From an uncultured Oscillibacter sp. (lineage in GTDB: Bacteria; Bacillota; Clostridia; Oscillospirales; Oscillospiraceae), in the NCBI GenBank assembly GCA_902476875.1, contig CABSFC010000030.1, forward strand, positions 1-26,751: a stretch of 26,751 nucleotides of DNA. The letters are read 5' to 3'. Below are positions 1-8,951 of the stretch, in pieces. A model generated the notes under the pieces. That model was not told the DNA's origin and did not search any database. It saw only the letters and a program-made list of their open reading frames with translations. Position numbers and translations under genes: made by a program. Positions within the stretch are counted from its first letter, which is position 1; each line of letters starts with the position of its first letter.

Positions 1-701
1 CCTCCTTTGTGAACTACCCCGCCTATATCACCGCCACCGGCAAAAAGAAAATGACCGCCCGCCGGTTCGAGCTGCTGCCGGTGGATGAGCGCAGCTGCAT
101 CGTCGTTTTGATGATGGGCGACAACCGGGTGAAGAGCCAGCTGCTGCGGCTGCAATTAAAAGTGGACCTGGACCAGATCCCCATGCTGGTGAATCTGCTG
201 AACAGCCACTTTACCAACATCTCCACCGACGAGATGAACCAGCGGCTGATGAATGTGGCCGAGCAGGTGCCGCCCCAGCTGTTTTTGCTGCTGTCCCAGA
301 CCATCGCCTACGCGGCGGACGCGCTGGAGGAGGCGGGCCAGCGGGAGATCGTCACCGCCGGAGCCAGCCAGCTGCTGAAGCTGCCGGAGTTCCGGGACGC
401 CGACAAGGCCCACGAGCTGATGAGCTTCCTGGCCGACAGCAAGGAGAACCTCCCCATGCCGGACGACGGCCCCATGAAGATCCTGATCGGGCCGGAAAAC
501 GTCAGCGACGCGCTGAAGGATACCAGCGTGGTGGTGGCCAGCTACGACATCGGGGACGATATGCGGGGCCTGATCGGCGTGGTGGGCCCCACGCGGATGG
601 ATTACGCCACAGTGGCCGCGCGGCTCTCCGGCTTTGCCGACGGGCTGACGCGGCTGTTCGGAAAACAGGAATTACCCCCGAAGGAGGATGCCAAAGAATG
701 A
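1..701 (+). CDS. hrcA: Heat-inducible transcription repressor HrcA, C-terminal part
   Basis: HrcA represses class I heat-shock operons by binding CIRCE operators, and its folding depends on GroE. About 230 residues are visible. The frame is open to the left edge (codon phase from base 3), so the N-terminal winged helix and any CIRCE site lie outside the window; full HrcA is about 340-350 residues. What shows the family is the conserved FVNYPAY segment at the start, the LLPVDERSCIVVLMMGD strand near residue 22, and the GLIGVVGPTRMDY motif near the C-terminus. The stop overlaps the grpE start by four bases (ATGA, 698-701), which indicates translational coupling. Gene order hrcA-grpE-dnaK-dnaJ is the classical Firmicutes arrangement and supports the call independently. 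The GTG at position 9 is internal, not the true start. Confidence 0.93.
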   Translation, partial: SFVNYPAYITATGKKKMTARRFELLPVDERSCIVVLMMGDNRVKSQLLRLQLKVDLDQIPMLVNLLNSHFTNISTDEMNQRLMNVAEQVPPQLFLLLSQTIAYAADALEEAGQREIVTAGASQLLKLPEFRDADKAHELMSFLADSKENLPMPDDGPMKILIGPENVSDALKDTSVVVASYDIGDDMRGLIGVVGPTRMDYATVAARLSGFADGLTRLFGKQELPPKEDAKE

Positions 702-1300
702 GTGAAGAGAACAAGCAGCCCGTGGAGGAGACCCCGGAGACCCAGGCCGGTCCCGAGCGGGAGGCTCCCCAGCCCGAAGAGACGGCGGAGAAGCCCGAAA
801 AGGCCCCCAAGGGCAAGAAGAAAAAGGAGAAGGGCTACACCTTCACCCGGGAACAGGTGGAGCAGATGGAGCTGGCGGCCAGGCAGCTGGAATCCGTGAA
901 GGACCAGTTCGTCCGCCTGAGCGCGGAGTACGACAACTACCGCAAGCGCACCACCAAGGAGAAGGACGGCATCTATCAGGACGCCAAGGCAGACACCATC
1001 CGGGAATTCCTGGCGGTGTACGACAACCTGGAGCGGGCCGTGGCCGCGGGCGGGGACGAGGACTCCCCCCACAAAAAGGGCCTGGAGATGATCCTCCACC
1101 AGTACCAGGAGATTTTGAAGAAGCTGGGCGTCACGGAGATCGAGGCGCAGGGAGCGCCTTTCGACCCGGAGAAGATGGAGGCCGTCATGCACATCGACGA
1201 CGAGGGCTTCGGAGAAAACGAAGTGGCCCGGGTGTTTCAGGCGGGCTTCGAGCTGAACGGCAAGGTTATCCGCCACGCCATTGTGCAGGTCGCGAATTGA
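698..1300 (+). CDS. grpE: Nucleotide exchange factor GrpE
   Basis: GrpE releases ADP from DnaK and acts as a thermosensor of the DnaK cycle. The 200-residue protein has a charged, probably disordered N-terminus (residues 1-45, rich in Glu, Pro and Lys), a long helical segment with the family hallmark around DQFVRLSAEYDNYRKRT, and the C-terminal beta domain ending in GFELNGKVIRHAIVQVAN. An AAGGAGG Shine-Dalgarno at 681-687 lies inside the end of hrcA and fixes the start. It overlaps hrcA by 4 bp and precedes dnaK by 93 bp that contain a long AT-rich stem-loop. Length and motifs are normal for the family. Confidence 0.97.
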   Translation: MSEENKQPVEETPETQAGPEREAPQPEETAEKPEKAPKGKKKKEKGYTFTREQVEQMELAARQLESVKDQFVRLSAEYDNYRKRTTKEKDGIYQDAKADTIREFLAVYDNLERAVAAGGDEDSPHKKGLEMILHQYQEILKKLGVTEIEAQGAPFDPEKMEAVMHIDDEGFGENEVARVFQAGFELNGKVIRHAIVQVAN

Positions 1301-1342
1301 GATAAAAGATAAGAGATATCGCTTCACGCTTATCTTTTATCT
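1300..1342 (+). repeat. AT-rich stem-loop between grpE and dnaK
   Basis: A perfect 14-bp inverted repeat (AGATAAAAGATAAG at 1300-1313 against its complement at 1329-1342) encloses a 15-nt loop. It starts on the last base of the grpE stop codon. No T-run follows directly, so it does not look like an intrinsic terminator. Heat-shock operon mRNAs are known to be processed near intercistronic stem-loops in other Firmicutes; a processing or stabilising role here is an inference. The T-rich stretch after it (1360-1370) leads to the dnaK ribosome binding site AGGAGG at 1380-1385. It is not a CIRCE element, whose conserved TTAGCACTC arms are absent. Confidence 0.6.
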
Positions 1343-1393
1343 GAGTTAGATCGTTTATAAAATTTTTTTCGATATATTTAGGAGGAATTATTT

Positions 1394-3244
<1,851 letters not shown>

Positions 3245-3436
3245 CAAGGACGCGGACCGATGGGACGGGGAGCAATCCCCGCCCCATTCGGAGCGTTTGG
3301 CGCGAATTAAGAATTGGGAATGAGGGATTGGGAATTGCCGGATTCCGCCGCGGGCGGAATGATTGGAAGCCGTCCGGCGGGGCCGGACACAAAAATTCCC
3401 GATTTTCGACGCCTGATTCCTAATTGAGGTGTATAT
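3245..3436. repeat. Palindromic intergenic element between dnaK and dnaJ
   Basis: This 192-bp spacer is unusually long for the operon and contains four nested or tandem structures. First is a hairpin at 3260-3287 with a GCAA tetraloop (6-bp inner stem CGGGGA/TCCCCG, one A-C mismatch, 5-bp outer stem). Second are imperfect terminal inverted repeats at 3305-3336 and 3394-3425, related to AATTAAGAATTGGGAAT. Inside them are two perfect hairpins at 3342-3360 (ATTCCGCC arms) and 3372-3388 (GTCCGGC arms). The layout resembles a small non-autonomous palindromic repeat of the MITE or REP kind. None of the hairpins has a U-tract, so read-through into dnaJ is expected. Repetition elsewhere in the genome cannot be seen from here. 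Confidence 0.6.
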
Positions 3437-4567
3437 ATGGCAGATAAACGTGACTATTACGAGGTCCTTGGCATCTCCAAGGGGGCCTCGGAGGACGAGA
3501 TCAAAAAGGCATACAAAAAGATGGCCCGAAAGTACCATCCGGACCTGAATCCCGACAACAAAGAGGCGGAGGAGAAGTTCAAGGAGGTCAACGAGGCCTA
3601 CGAGATCCTGTCCGACCCGGACAAGAAGGCCCGGTACGACCAATACGGCCACGCCGGCGTGGACCCCAACTTCGGCGCAGGCGGGGCGGGGTTTGACGGG
3701 AACTTCGACTTCGGCGACCTGGGCGATATCTTCGGCAGCTTTTTCGGTGGCGGCTTCGGCGGCGGGCGGCGGACCAATCCCAACGCGCCCCAGCGGGGCG
3801 AGAGCATCCGCATGTCCCTGGCCATCAGCTTTGAGGAGGCGGCCTTCGGCTGCGAGAAATCCGTGACCGTGGACCGCATGGAGCAGTGCGGCACCTGCCA
3901 CGGGAACGGCTGCGCCCCCGGCACCACGCCGGAGATCTGCCCGGACTGCCACGGCGCCGGCCAGGTGCAGGTGCGGCGGCAGACGCCCATGGGCGTGTTT
4001 GCCACCTCCTCCCCCTGCACACGGTGCGGCGGCAAGGGCAAGATCATCCACCAGCCCTGCAAGGACTGCCGGGGCACCGGCGCCGTCCGCAAGCGCAAGA
4101 CCATCCAGGCCAGCATCCCCGCCGGCATCGACAACGGGCAGACCATCTCCATCCGGGGCCAGGGCCACGCCGGCGTCAACGGCGGCCCGGCGGGCGACCT
4201 GCTGATCACCATCACCGTCCGCCCCCACGAGCTGTTCCGCCGGGAGGGCACCTCCGTCCTGTGCGAGGCGCCCATCACCTTCGCCCAGGCGGTGCTGGGG
4301 GCGGAGCTGGAGATCCCCACCATCGACGGCAAGGTGAAATACGACCTGCCGGAGGGCACCCAGAGCGGCACCACCTTCCGTCTGAAGGGCAAGGGCATCC
4401 CCGCCATCAACGGCCGGGGCCGGGGCGACCAGTACGTCACCGTCTACATTGAGACGCCCCGGAACCTGAACCGGGAGCAGAAGGAAGCGTTGAAAAAGTT
4501 CGCCGAGAGCGTGGGCGACAACAACTATGAGGAGCGGAAGAAGTTCTTCAAGAAGTTCAAAAAGTGA
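3437..4567 (+). CDS. dnaJ: Chaperone DnaJ (Hsp40, type I)
   Basis: DnaJ delivers unfolded substrates to DnaK and stimulates its ATPase. The 376-residue protein has all type I parts. The J domain (1-70) carries HPD at residues 34-36. A glycine/phenylalanine-rich linker spans about 75-115. The zinc-binding region (about 150-215) has four CxxCxGxG repeats: CGTCHGNG, CPDCHGAG, CTRCGGKG and CKDCRGTG. The two beta-barrel client-binding domains and a dimerisation tail follow. A GAGGTG Shine-Dalgarno at 3426-3431 sits at the right edge of the palindromic spacer. The gene ends nine bases before the next coding region and is probably co-transcribed with it. Confidence 0.98.
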   Translation: MADKRDYYEVLGISKGASEDEIKKAYKKMARKYHPDLNPDNKEAEEKFKEVNEAYEILSDPDKKARYDQYGHAGVDPNFGAGGAGFDGNFDFGDLGDIFGSFFGGGFGGGRRTNPNAPQRGESIRMSLAISFEEAAFGCEKSVTVDRMEQCGTCHGNGCAPGTTPEICPDCHGAGQVQVRRQTPMGVFATSSPCTRCGGKGKIIHQPCKDCRGTGAVRKRKTIQASIPAGIDNGQTISIRGQGHAGVNGGPAGDLLITITVRPHELFRREGTSVLCEAPITFAQAVLGAELEIPTIDGKVKYDLPEGTQSGTTFRLKGKGIPAINGRGRGDQYVTVYIETPRNLNREQKEALKKFAESVGDNNYEERKKFFKKFKK

Positions 4568-4576
4568 GGACTGCCC

Positions 4577-5386
4577 ATGTATCTGGCTGATTATCACACC
4601 CATTCCCGCGTCTCGCCGGACGCCAAATTCTCCATGACCGCCATGGCGGAGGCCGCCGTGGCGGCGGGGCTTGACGAGCTGTGCTTCACGGACCACGTGG
4701 AGCCGGTGGCCTGGAGCGGCCGGGAGCCCATCGCCTTTTACGACTGGGCGGCTCTGGAGCGGGAGTTCCGGGAGGCCCGGGAGGCCATGGGAGACCGGAT
4801 CAGGCTGCGGCTGGGCATTGAGCTGGGCGACGCGTGCCTGGACTTTGCCCACACCCGGGAGCTGATGGCGCGGGCGCCGGAGCTGGATTTTGTCATCGGC
4901 TCCATCCATGTGCTGTCGGAGCGATTCGACGGGACGGACCTGTATTTCTTCCACCCCAAGGACGAGACCGAGGCCCGGGCGGGCATCGTGGATTACCTGG
5001 AGCAGGTGCGGCGGATGGCGGCGTGGGGACAGTTCTCCGTTCTGGGCCATCTGACGCTGCCCCTGCGGTATCTCAACGAAAACCAGGGCTTCCACCTGAG
5101 CTTTGACGGCTATGAGCGGGAGGTGGAGGAGATTTTCCGCCTGCTGATTCAAAACGGCTGCGGCATCGAGGTGAACACCAACCGGGGCAACACGCCGCTG
5201 CCGGACGGCAAGTGGCTGCGGATGTACCGGGAGCTGGGCGGCGAGATCATCACCCTGGGCACCGACGCCCACTCGCCGGAGTTCGTGGGCCGCGCCATCC
5301 GGGAGCGCCAGCGGCTGCTGCGGGAGTGCGGGTTCACCCGGTTTTGCACCTTTGAGAAGAGAGCGCCCATCTGGCATGAACTGTAA
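4577..5386 (+). CDS. PHP-domain phosphoesterase, histidinol-phosphatase (HisJ) family
   Basis: This protein belongs to the polymerase-and-histidinol-phosphatase (PHP) metallohydrolases; HisJ members dephosphorylate L-histidinol phosphate in histidine synthesis. The 269 residues carry the ordered PHP metal ligands: DYHTHSRVS at residues 5-13, CFTDHVE, LGIELGD, FVIGSIHVL, VLGHLTLP, GIEVNTNR and the terminal LGTDAHSPEFVG. It starts nine bases after dnaJ, with a GAGGA Shine-Dalgarno overlapping the dnaJ stop, so it is the last gene of the heat-shock transcription unit. No his genes are nearby, so the substrate is not proven by context; another phosphate monoester is possible. Confidence is high for the fold and moderate for histidinol phosphate. 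Confidence 0.85.
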   Translation: MYLADYHTHSRVSPDAKFSMTAMAEAAVAAGLDELCFTDHVEPVAWSGREPIAFYDWAALEREFREAREAMGDRIRLRLGIELGDACLDFAHTRELMARAPELDFVIGSIHVLSERFDGTDLYFFHPKDETEARAGIVDYLEQVRRMAAWGQFSVLGHLTLPLRYLNENQGFHLSFDGYEREVEEIFRLLIQNGCGIEVNTNRGNTPLPDGKWLRMYRELGGEIITLGTDAHSPEFVGRAIRERQRLLRECGFTRFCTFEKRAPIWHEL

Positions 5387-5415
5387 TTGATTTTTTCTGA
5401 AACAGCGTGTACAAT
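5387..5415 (+). promoter_or_regulatory. Sigma-A-type promoter of rpiB
   Basis: TTGATT at 5387-5392 and TACAAT at 5410-5415 are separated by exactly 17 bp, immediately after the PHP gene stop codon. The start point would be near 5422, giving a 5' UTR of about 30 nt with a GGGGAG ribosome binding site at 5441-5446. It separates rpiB from the heat-shock unit. Confidence 0.75.
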
Positions 5416-5452
5416 AGGCTTGCAAATTCTATACAAACAGGGGGAGATTTTT

Positions 5453-5890
5453 ATGAAAATCGCATTGGGCTGTGACCACGGCGGCTATGAGCTGAAGCAG
5501 CACGTCATCAAGGTCCTGGAGAAGCTGGGCCACGAGGTCGAGGACTTCGGCTGCTACTCTCTGGACAGCTGCGACTATCCCGACTTCGGCGCCGCCGCGG
5601 CCCGGGCCGTGGCGGAGGGCAAGTGCGACCGGGGCATCGTGATCTGCACCACCGGCATCGGCATCTCCATCGCCGCCAACAAGATCAGGGGCATCCGCTG
5701 CGCCCACTGCGCCGACTGCCTGGAGGCCGAGATGACCCGCCGCCACAACGACGCCAACATGATGGCCATCGGCGCCGGCTTCACCGGCAAAAACATGGCC
5801 GAGCGGATGGTGGAGGTGTTCCTCTCCACCGAGTTTGAGGGCGGCCGCCATGCCCGCCGCGTGGACAAGATGATGGCGCTGGAGGGCTGA
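5453..5890 (+). CDS. rpiB: Ribose-5-phosphate isomerase B
   Basis: RpiB interconverts ribose 5-phosphate and ribulose 5-phosphate in the non-oxidative pentose phosphate pathway. The 145-residue protein begins MKIALGCDHGGYELK, with the catalytic Asp-His of the CDHGG motif. It has the GIVICTTGIGISIAANK loop, whose Cys65 is the RpiB-type catalytic cysteine, and the RRHNDANMMAIGA segment that closes the phosphate site. The start is ATG 5453, preceded by GGGGAG at 5441-5446; an upstream in-frame start at 5387 would overlap the promoter and lacks family similarity. The related galactose-6-phosphate isomerase subunits LacA and LacB are the main alternative, but the single-gene context and Cys65 favour RpiB. 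A second gene follows 36 bp downstream. Confidence 0.93.
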   Translation: MKIALGCDHGGYELKQHVIKVLEKLGHEVEDFGCYSLDSCDYPDFGAAAARAVAEGKCDRGIVICTTGIGISIAANKIRGIRCAHCADCLEAEMTRRHNDANMMAIGAGFTGKNMAERMVEVFLSTEFEGGRHARRVDKMMALEG

Positions 5891-5926
5891 GCGGACCCGG
5901 AGGCTTTTTGAAAAGGGGGTGACGGG

Positions 5927-6970
5927 ATGGCAGGGCCAATGGGCTATCGCAACTACCGTGGACGCACGCCGAAGTGGAAGGCCGTGCTGGCCGTGGTGCT
6001 GGTGCTGGTGATTCTGGCGGCCGTCGCCGTCATCGTCCTGCAGCAGTACATCGTCTACGACGAGACGGGCACGCCACATCTGCCGTTGCCCTGGCAGGAA
6101 CAGCAGGAGCCGGCCGGAGACCTGGGCGAGGTGGACATCACCATCCAGGAGCCGGAGCGCGCCCAGGCAATCCGTGGGTTCTGCGCGCCGGTCCCGCTGG
6201 GAAGAGAGGCCTGGAGCCACTCCCTGTATCAGGCCCAGGAGACGTTTGACTGCAACGCGGTGGCCGTCACGCTGAAGGACAGCCAGGGCAATGTCTATTT
6301 TGACAGCGCCGCCGCCCTGCCCGGCACCGTGGAGGTGCTGGAGGAAGAGACGGACGCGGCCCTGTCCGCGGTGCTGTCCCTGGCGGAACAGGGCGACCGT
6401 GATCTGTACACCATCGCCCGCCTGAGCTGCTTTCACGACCCCAGGGCCGCGAACAGCAACGTGGACGGCATGGGCCTGAAAAACACCGGCGGCTATATCT
6501 TCTACGACGGGAACAACAGCCAGTGGCTGGACCCCGGCAAGCCCGCCGCCCGGCGGTATCTGTGCGAACTGGCCCGGGAAGCGGCGGCGCTGGGCTTTGA
6601 CGAGATCCTGCTGACCGATGTCGGCTATCCCACGGAGGGCAAGCTGGACAAGATCGACTACGGAGAGGTCACGAAGGAGCGGAATCTGACGGATTTTCTG
6701 GAAGAGATGCGGGCGGCATTGGAGCCGTATGGCGTGGCGCTGTCCGTCGAGGTGCCGGAGGCCGTTATCTCCGGGGGCGGAGACGAGGCCGCCGGACTGG
6801 CGCTGGCGGATATCGCGCCCCGGGTGGACCGCATTTACGCGGAGACCGCGCCGGAGCGGATCGAGGCGCTGGAGGCGGCGGTGTCCGCCGCCGATGGCTC
6901 CACGATGTTCGTCCCGGGGCTGGAGACGTATGACCCGTCGGTCACCGGAAGCTGTCTGCTGCTGAACTGA
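5927..6970 (+). CDS. Membrane-anchored putative glycoside hydrolase (DUF4015-like)
   Basis: This 347-residue protein has an Arg/Lys-rich N-terminus, one transmembrane segment at about residues 19-38 (hydrophobic Val/Leu/Ala run), a Pro/Glu-rich linker, and a C-terminal domain resembling the putative glycosyl hydrolase family DUF4015. Supporting segments are GFCAPVPLGREAW near residue 84, CNAVAVTLKDSQGNVYFDS, IARLSCFHDPRAA, and LCELAREAAALGFDEILLTDVGYPTEG near residue 220. Family members look like TIM barrels acting on surface polysaccharide, but the substrate is unknown to me. The topology puts the catalytic domain outside the cell. It has a GGGGGTG-type ribosome binding site, follows rpiB closely and ends at a strong terminator. 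The usual acidic FDYVRFP strand is here LLTDVGYP, so activity should not be assumed. Confidence 0.7.
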   Translation: MAGPMGYRNYRGRTPKWKAVLAVVLVLVILAAVAVIVLQQYIVYDETGTPHLPLPWQEQQEPAGDLGEVDITIQEPERAQAIRGFCAPVPLGREAWSHSLYQAQETFDCNAVAVTLKDSQGNVYFDSAAALPGTVEVLEEETDAALSAVLSLAEQGDRDLYTIARLSCFHDPRAANSNVDGMGLKNTGGYIFYDGNNSQWLDPGKPAARRYLCELAREAAALGFDEILLTDVGYPTEGKLDKIDYGEVTKERNLTDFLEEMRAALEPYGVALSVEVPEAVISGGGDEAAGLALADIAPRVDRIYAETAPERIEALEAAVSAADGSTMFVPGLETYDPSVTGSCLLLN

Positions 6971-6977
6971 ACACAGA

Positions 6978-7008
6978 CCCGGCGCTCCATGGAGCGCCGG
7001 GCGTTTTT
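6978..7008 (+). terminator. Intrinsic terminator after the DUF4015-like gene
   Basis: A perfect 24-nt palindrome at 6978-7001 (arms CCCGGCGCTCCA and complement) is followed by CG and five T (7004-7008). It lies seven bases after the stop codon and closes the rpiB unit. Confidence 0.9.
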
Positions 7009-7038
7009 CGCGGGGAGGCGGAAAAATACACTCACCCG

Positions 7039-7064
7039 TGAATATTCATCTCAATATTCATTTT
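7039..7064 (+). promoter_or_regulatory. AATATTCAT direct repeats, possible operator
   Basis: Two copies of AATATTCAT (7041-7049 and 7053-7061) are spaced 12 bp apart; the first lies in a 10-bp palindrome TGAATATTCA at 7039-7048. ArgR/AhrC boxes of Firmicutes also use TGAAT...ATTCA half-sites, and the downstream genes encode an amino acid importer, so an ArgR-type site is possible. However, the four-base spacer of the ARG box is missing and the repeats lie about 115 bp upstream of the -35 element. Confidence 0.3.
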
Positions 7065-7175
7065 TGGGATGGGCATAAGCAACAAAAGCAGGGGCGTATA
7101 CCCCGGATTCTGCTGTCAAATCGTAAAAACTCGAAGAAACCGCGCAAATATTTATTCACTTTTTTTGAAAAAGTA
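7065..7175. other. AT-rich intergenic stretch upstream of the importer promoter
   Basis: No coding region, RNA gene or convincing site is visible here. A short GGGG/CCCC hairpin lies near 7091-7104 and an AT-rich stretch runs from 7140 to 7175. Together with the neighbouring sites it makes up the 300-base spacer between the DUF4015-like gene and the amino acid importer. Confidence 0.5.
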
Positions 7176-7276
7176 TTGACATTATACGTAAGGCGTGGTA
7201 AGGTATCCTCAGTCCAGGGGAGGAAAACCTTTCCTCCTGATGACGGATGGATGAAACTCCCCGCCGCGCGGGGGAG
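7176..7276 (+). promoter_or_regulatory. Promoter and two-hairpin leader of the amino acid importer
   Basis: A consensus -35 TTGACA (7176-7181) has a weak -10 TAAGGT at 7199-7204 with 17-bp spacing. The leader contains a first hairpin at 7219-7237 (GGAGGAAA/TTTCCTCC, 3-nt loop) and a second at 7257-7276 (CTCCCC/GGGGAG arms). Neither has a U-tract, so neither is a terminator. They may stabilise the message or bind a regulator. I cannot match the leader to a known riboswitch. Confidence 0.55.
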
Positions 7277-7303
7277 AACTTAATTGGAAAAGGAAGATGT
7301 ACT

Positions 7304-8143
7304 ATGAAAAAGTTGTTTGCGCTGTTGCTGACGTTGGCAATGGTCCTGTCTCTGGCGGCTTGCGGCGGCTCTTCGGATACTCCCGCCAATGATGGCGACC
7401 AGACCTCTGACGCCGTGGAGGAGCCCCAGGACGAGCCCGCCGCTGTCACCACCGTGGAGGCCGGCAAGCTCCACATGTCCACCAACGCGGAGTTCCCTCC
7501 CTATGAGATGATCGCCGACGACGGCTCCTTCGAGGGCATCGACGTGGAGGTGGCCCAGGCCATCGCCGACAAGCTGGGCCTGGAGCTGGTGGTGGACGAC
7601 ATGGACTTTAACGCCGCCCTGCTGGCCGCCCAGAACGGCCAGAGCGACATCGTCATGGCCGGCGTCACCGTCACCGACGAGCGTTTGAAGGTCATGGACT
7701 TCTCCGACAGCTACGCCACCGGCATCCAGGTGGTCATCGTGAAGGAGGACTCCCCCATCACCACCGTTGACGACCTGGCCAACGCCGAGATGATCGGCTG
7801 CCAGGCGGCCACCACCGGCTACATCTACTGCTCCGACACCGTGGAGAACGGCGGCTACGGCGAGGACCATGTCACCGCCTATGACTCCGGCGCCACCGCC
7901 GTCATGGCCCTGGTCAACGGCCAGGTGGACGCCGTGGTCATCGACAACGAGCCCGCCAAGGCGTTCGTCGCCGCCAACGAGGGCCTGAAGATCCTGGACA
8001 CCGAGTTTGCCGTGGAGGATTACGCCATCGGCGTGCAGAAGGGCAACACCCAGCTGCTGGACGCCATCAACGCCGCCATGGCGGAGCTGAAGGCCGACGG
8101 CACCTTCCAGGCCATCGTGGACAAGTATATCACCGCTGAGTAA
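7304..8143 (+). CDS. Amino acid ABC transporter, substrate-binding lipoprotein
   Basis: This is the extracellular receptor of a polar amino acid uptake system (family 3 solute-binding protein). The 279-residue product has a lipoprotein signal: MKKLF, a hydrophobic core, and the lipobox LAAC with Cys20 as the lipidated residue. An acidic, Thr/Pro-rich linker follows, then the binding domain with the typical STNAEFPPYEMI start near residue 65, FEGIDVEVAQAIADKLG, and LLAAQNGQSDIVMAGVTVTDER. An AGGAAG ribosome binding site at 7291-7296 supports ATG 7304 over an earlier in-frame start at 7247, which lacks a signal peptide. The ligand cannot be named from sequence alone; the family includes Gln, Arg, His, Lys and cystine receptors. 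The permease and ATPase genes follow in order. Confidence 0.92.
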   Translation: MKKLFALLLTLAMVLSLAACGGSSDTPANDGDQTSDAVEEPQDEPAAVTTVEAGKLHMSTNAEFPPYEMIADDGSFEGIDVEVAQAIADKLGLELVVDDMDFNAALLAAQNGQSDIVMAGVTVTDERLKVMDFSDSYATGIQVVIVKEDSPITTVDDLANAEMIGCQAATTGYIYCSDTVENGGYGEDHVTAYDSGATAVMALVNGQVDAVVIDNEPAKAFVAANEGLKILDTEFAVEDYAIGVQKGNTQLLDAINAAMAELKADGTFQAIVDKYITAE

Positions 8144-8158
8144 AGCGCCTTCACGAGA

Positions 8159-8192
8159 GGGCGGCTCCCGGAAAACCGGGGGCCGTCTCTTT
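8159..8192 (+). terminator. Leaky terminator between receptor and permease genes
   Basis: A stem of about 13 bp with three G-U pairs and an AAAA loop (arms 8159-8171 and 8176-8188) is followed by the weak T-rich tract TCTTT (8188-8192). Such intercistronic hairpins commonly give more receptor than permease. Read-through is expected because no new promoter is evident before 8235. Confidence 0.6.
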
Positions 8193-8234
8193 CGCGATAT
8201 TTTGAGAGTTTGAGAAAGAGAGAGGAGGGGTCCT

Positions 8235-8951
8235 GTGGAATTCTGGGCTGAATTCGTTCAGAAATTCAACGTGGCCTTTGTGGAGGGGGCGCGCTGGAAG
8301 CTCTATTTGCGGGGGCTGCTGGCCACGCTGGAGCTGACGGTCATCGCGCTGGTGATCGGCATCATCCTGGGCGTGGTGGTCGCCGTGATCCGGACGTCCC
8401 ATGACCAGCAGCGGCATGGCCGCCGCGGTCTGGGCCTGGGGCTTTTGAACGGGCTGTGCAAGGTGTATACCACCGTGATCCGCGGCACGCCCATGATGGT
8501 CCAGCTGCTGATCTGGGGCTTTGTCATCTTCAAGACCAGCCGCAACCACACCATGGTGGGCGCGCTGGGTCTTGGCATCAACTCCGGCGCCTATGTGGCG
8601 GAGATCGTCCGGGGCGGATTGATGAGCGTGGATATCGGCCAGTCCGAGGCGGGCCGCTCCCTGGGCCTTGGGTATCTGGACACCATGCGGTTCATCGTGA
8701 TCCCCCAGGCGTTCAAAAACATCCTGCCCTCTCTGGGCAATGAGTTCATCACGCTGCTGAAGGACACCTCCCTGGTGTCGGCCATCGGCGGCGCCGAGCT
8801 GGTGTACTACGCCCAGGCCGTGGGCGGCAAGACCTACGAGTACATGTTCCCCCTGCTGGGCATCGCCGTGATGTATTTGATTCTCGTGATGGTTCTGACC
8901 TGGCTCCAGGGTAAGCTGGAAAGGAGGCTTCGCCAAAGTGATCGACGTTAA
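8235..8951 (+). CDS. Amino acid ABC transporter permease (HisM/GlnP type)
   Basis: This is the membrane subunit of the polar amino acid importer. The 238-residue protein has the hydrophobic topology of the HEQRO/HisM family. TM1 lies around residues 28-52 (LEL to VVAVI). The IRGTPMMVQLLIWG segment near residue 80 is diagnostic for amino acid permeases. The cytoplasmic EAA loop (GQSEAGRSLGLGYLDTMRFIVIPQAF) that docks to the ATPase lies around residue 135. The start is GTG 8235 after AGGAGGGG at 8223-8230. The coding region overlaps the ATPase gene by 14 bp, so the two are translationally coupled. A basic Arg/His insertion after TM1 (near residues 55-65) is slightly longer than usual. Confidence 0.93.
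   Translation: MEFWAEFVQKFNVAFVEGARWKLYLRGLLATLELTVIALVIGIILGVVVAVIRTSHDQQRHGRRGLGLGLLNGLCKVYTTVIRGTPMMVQLLIWGFVIFKTSRNHTMVGALGLGINSGAYVAEIVRGGLMSVDIGQSEAGRSLGLGYLDTMRFIVIPQAFKNILPSLGNEFITLLKDTSLVSAIGGAELVYYAQAVGGKTYEYMFPLLGIAVMYLILVMVLTWLQGKLERRLRQSDRR

Noticed and set aside
1300..1393. CIRCE operator upstream of dnaK
   Set aside because: The inverted repeat arms are AGATAAAAGATAAG, not TTAGCACTC; CIRCE is expected upstream of hrcA, outside the window.
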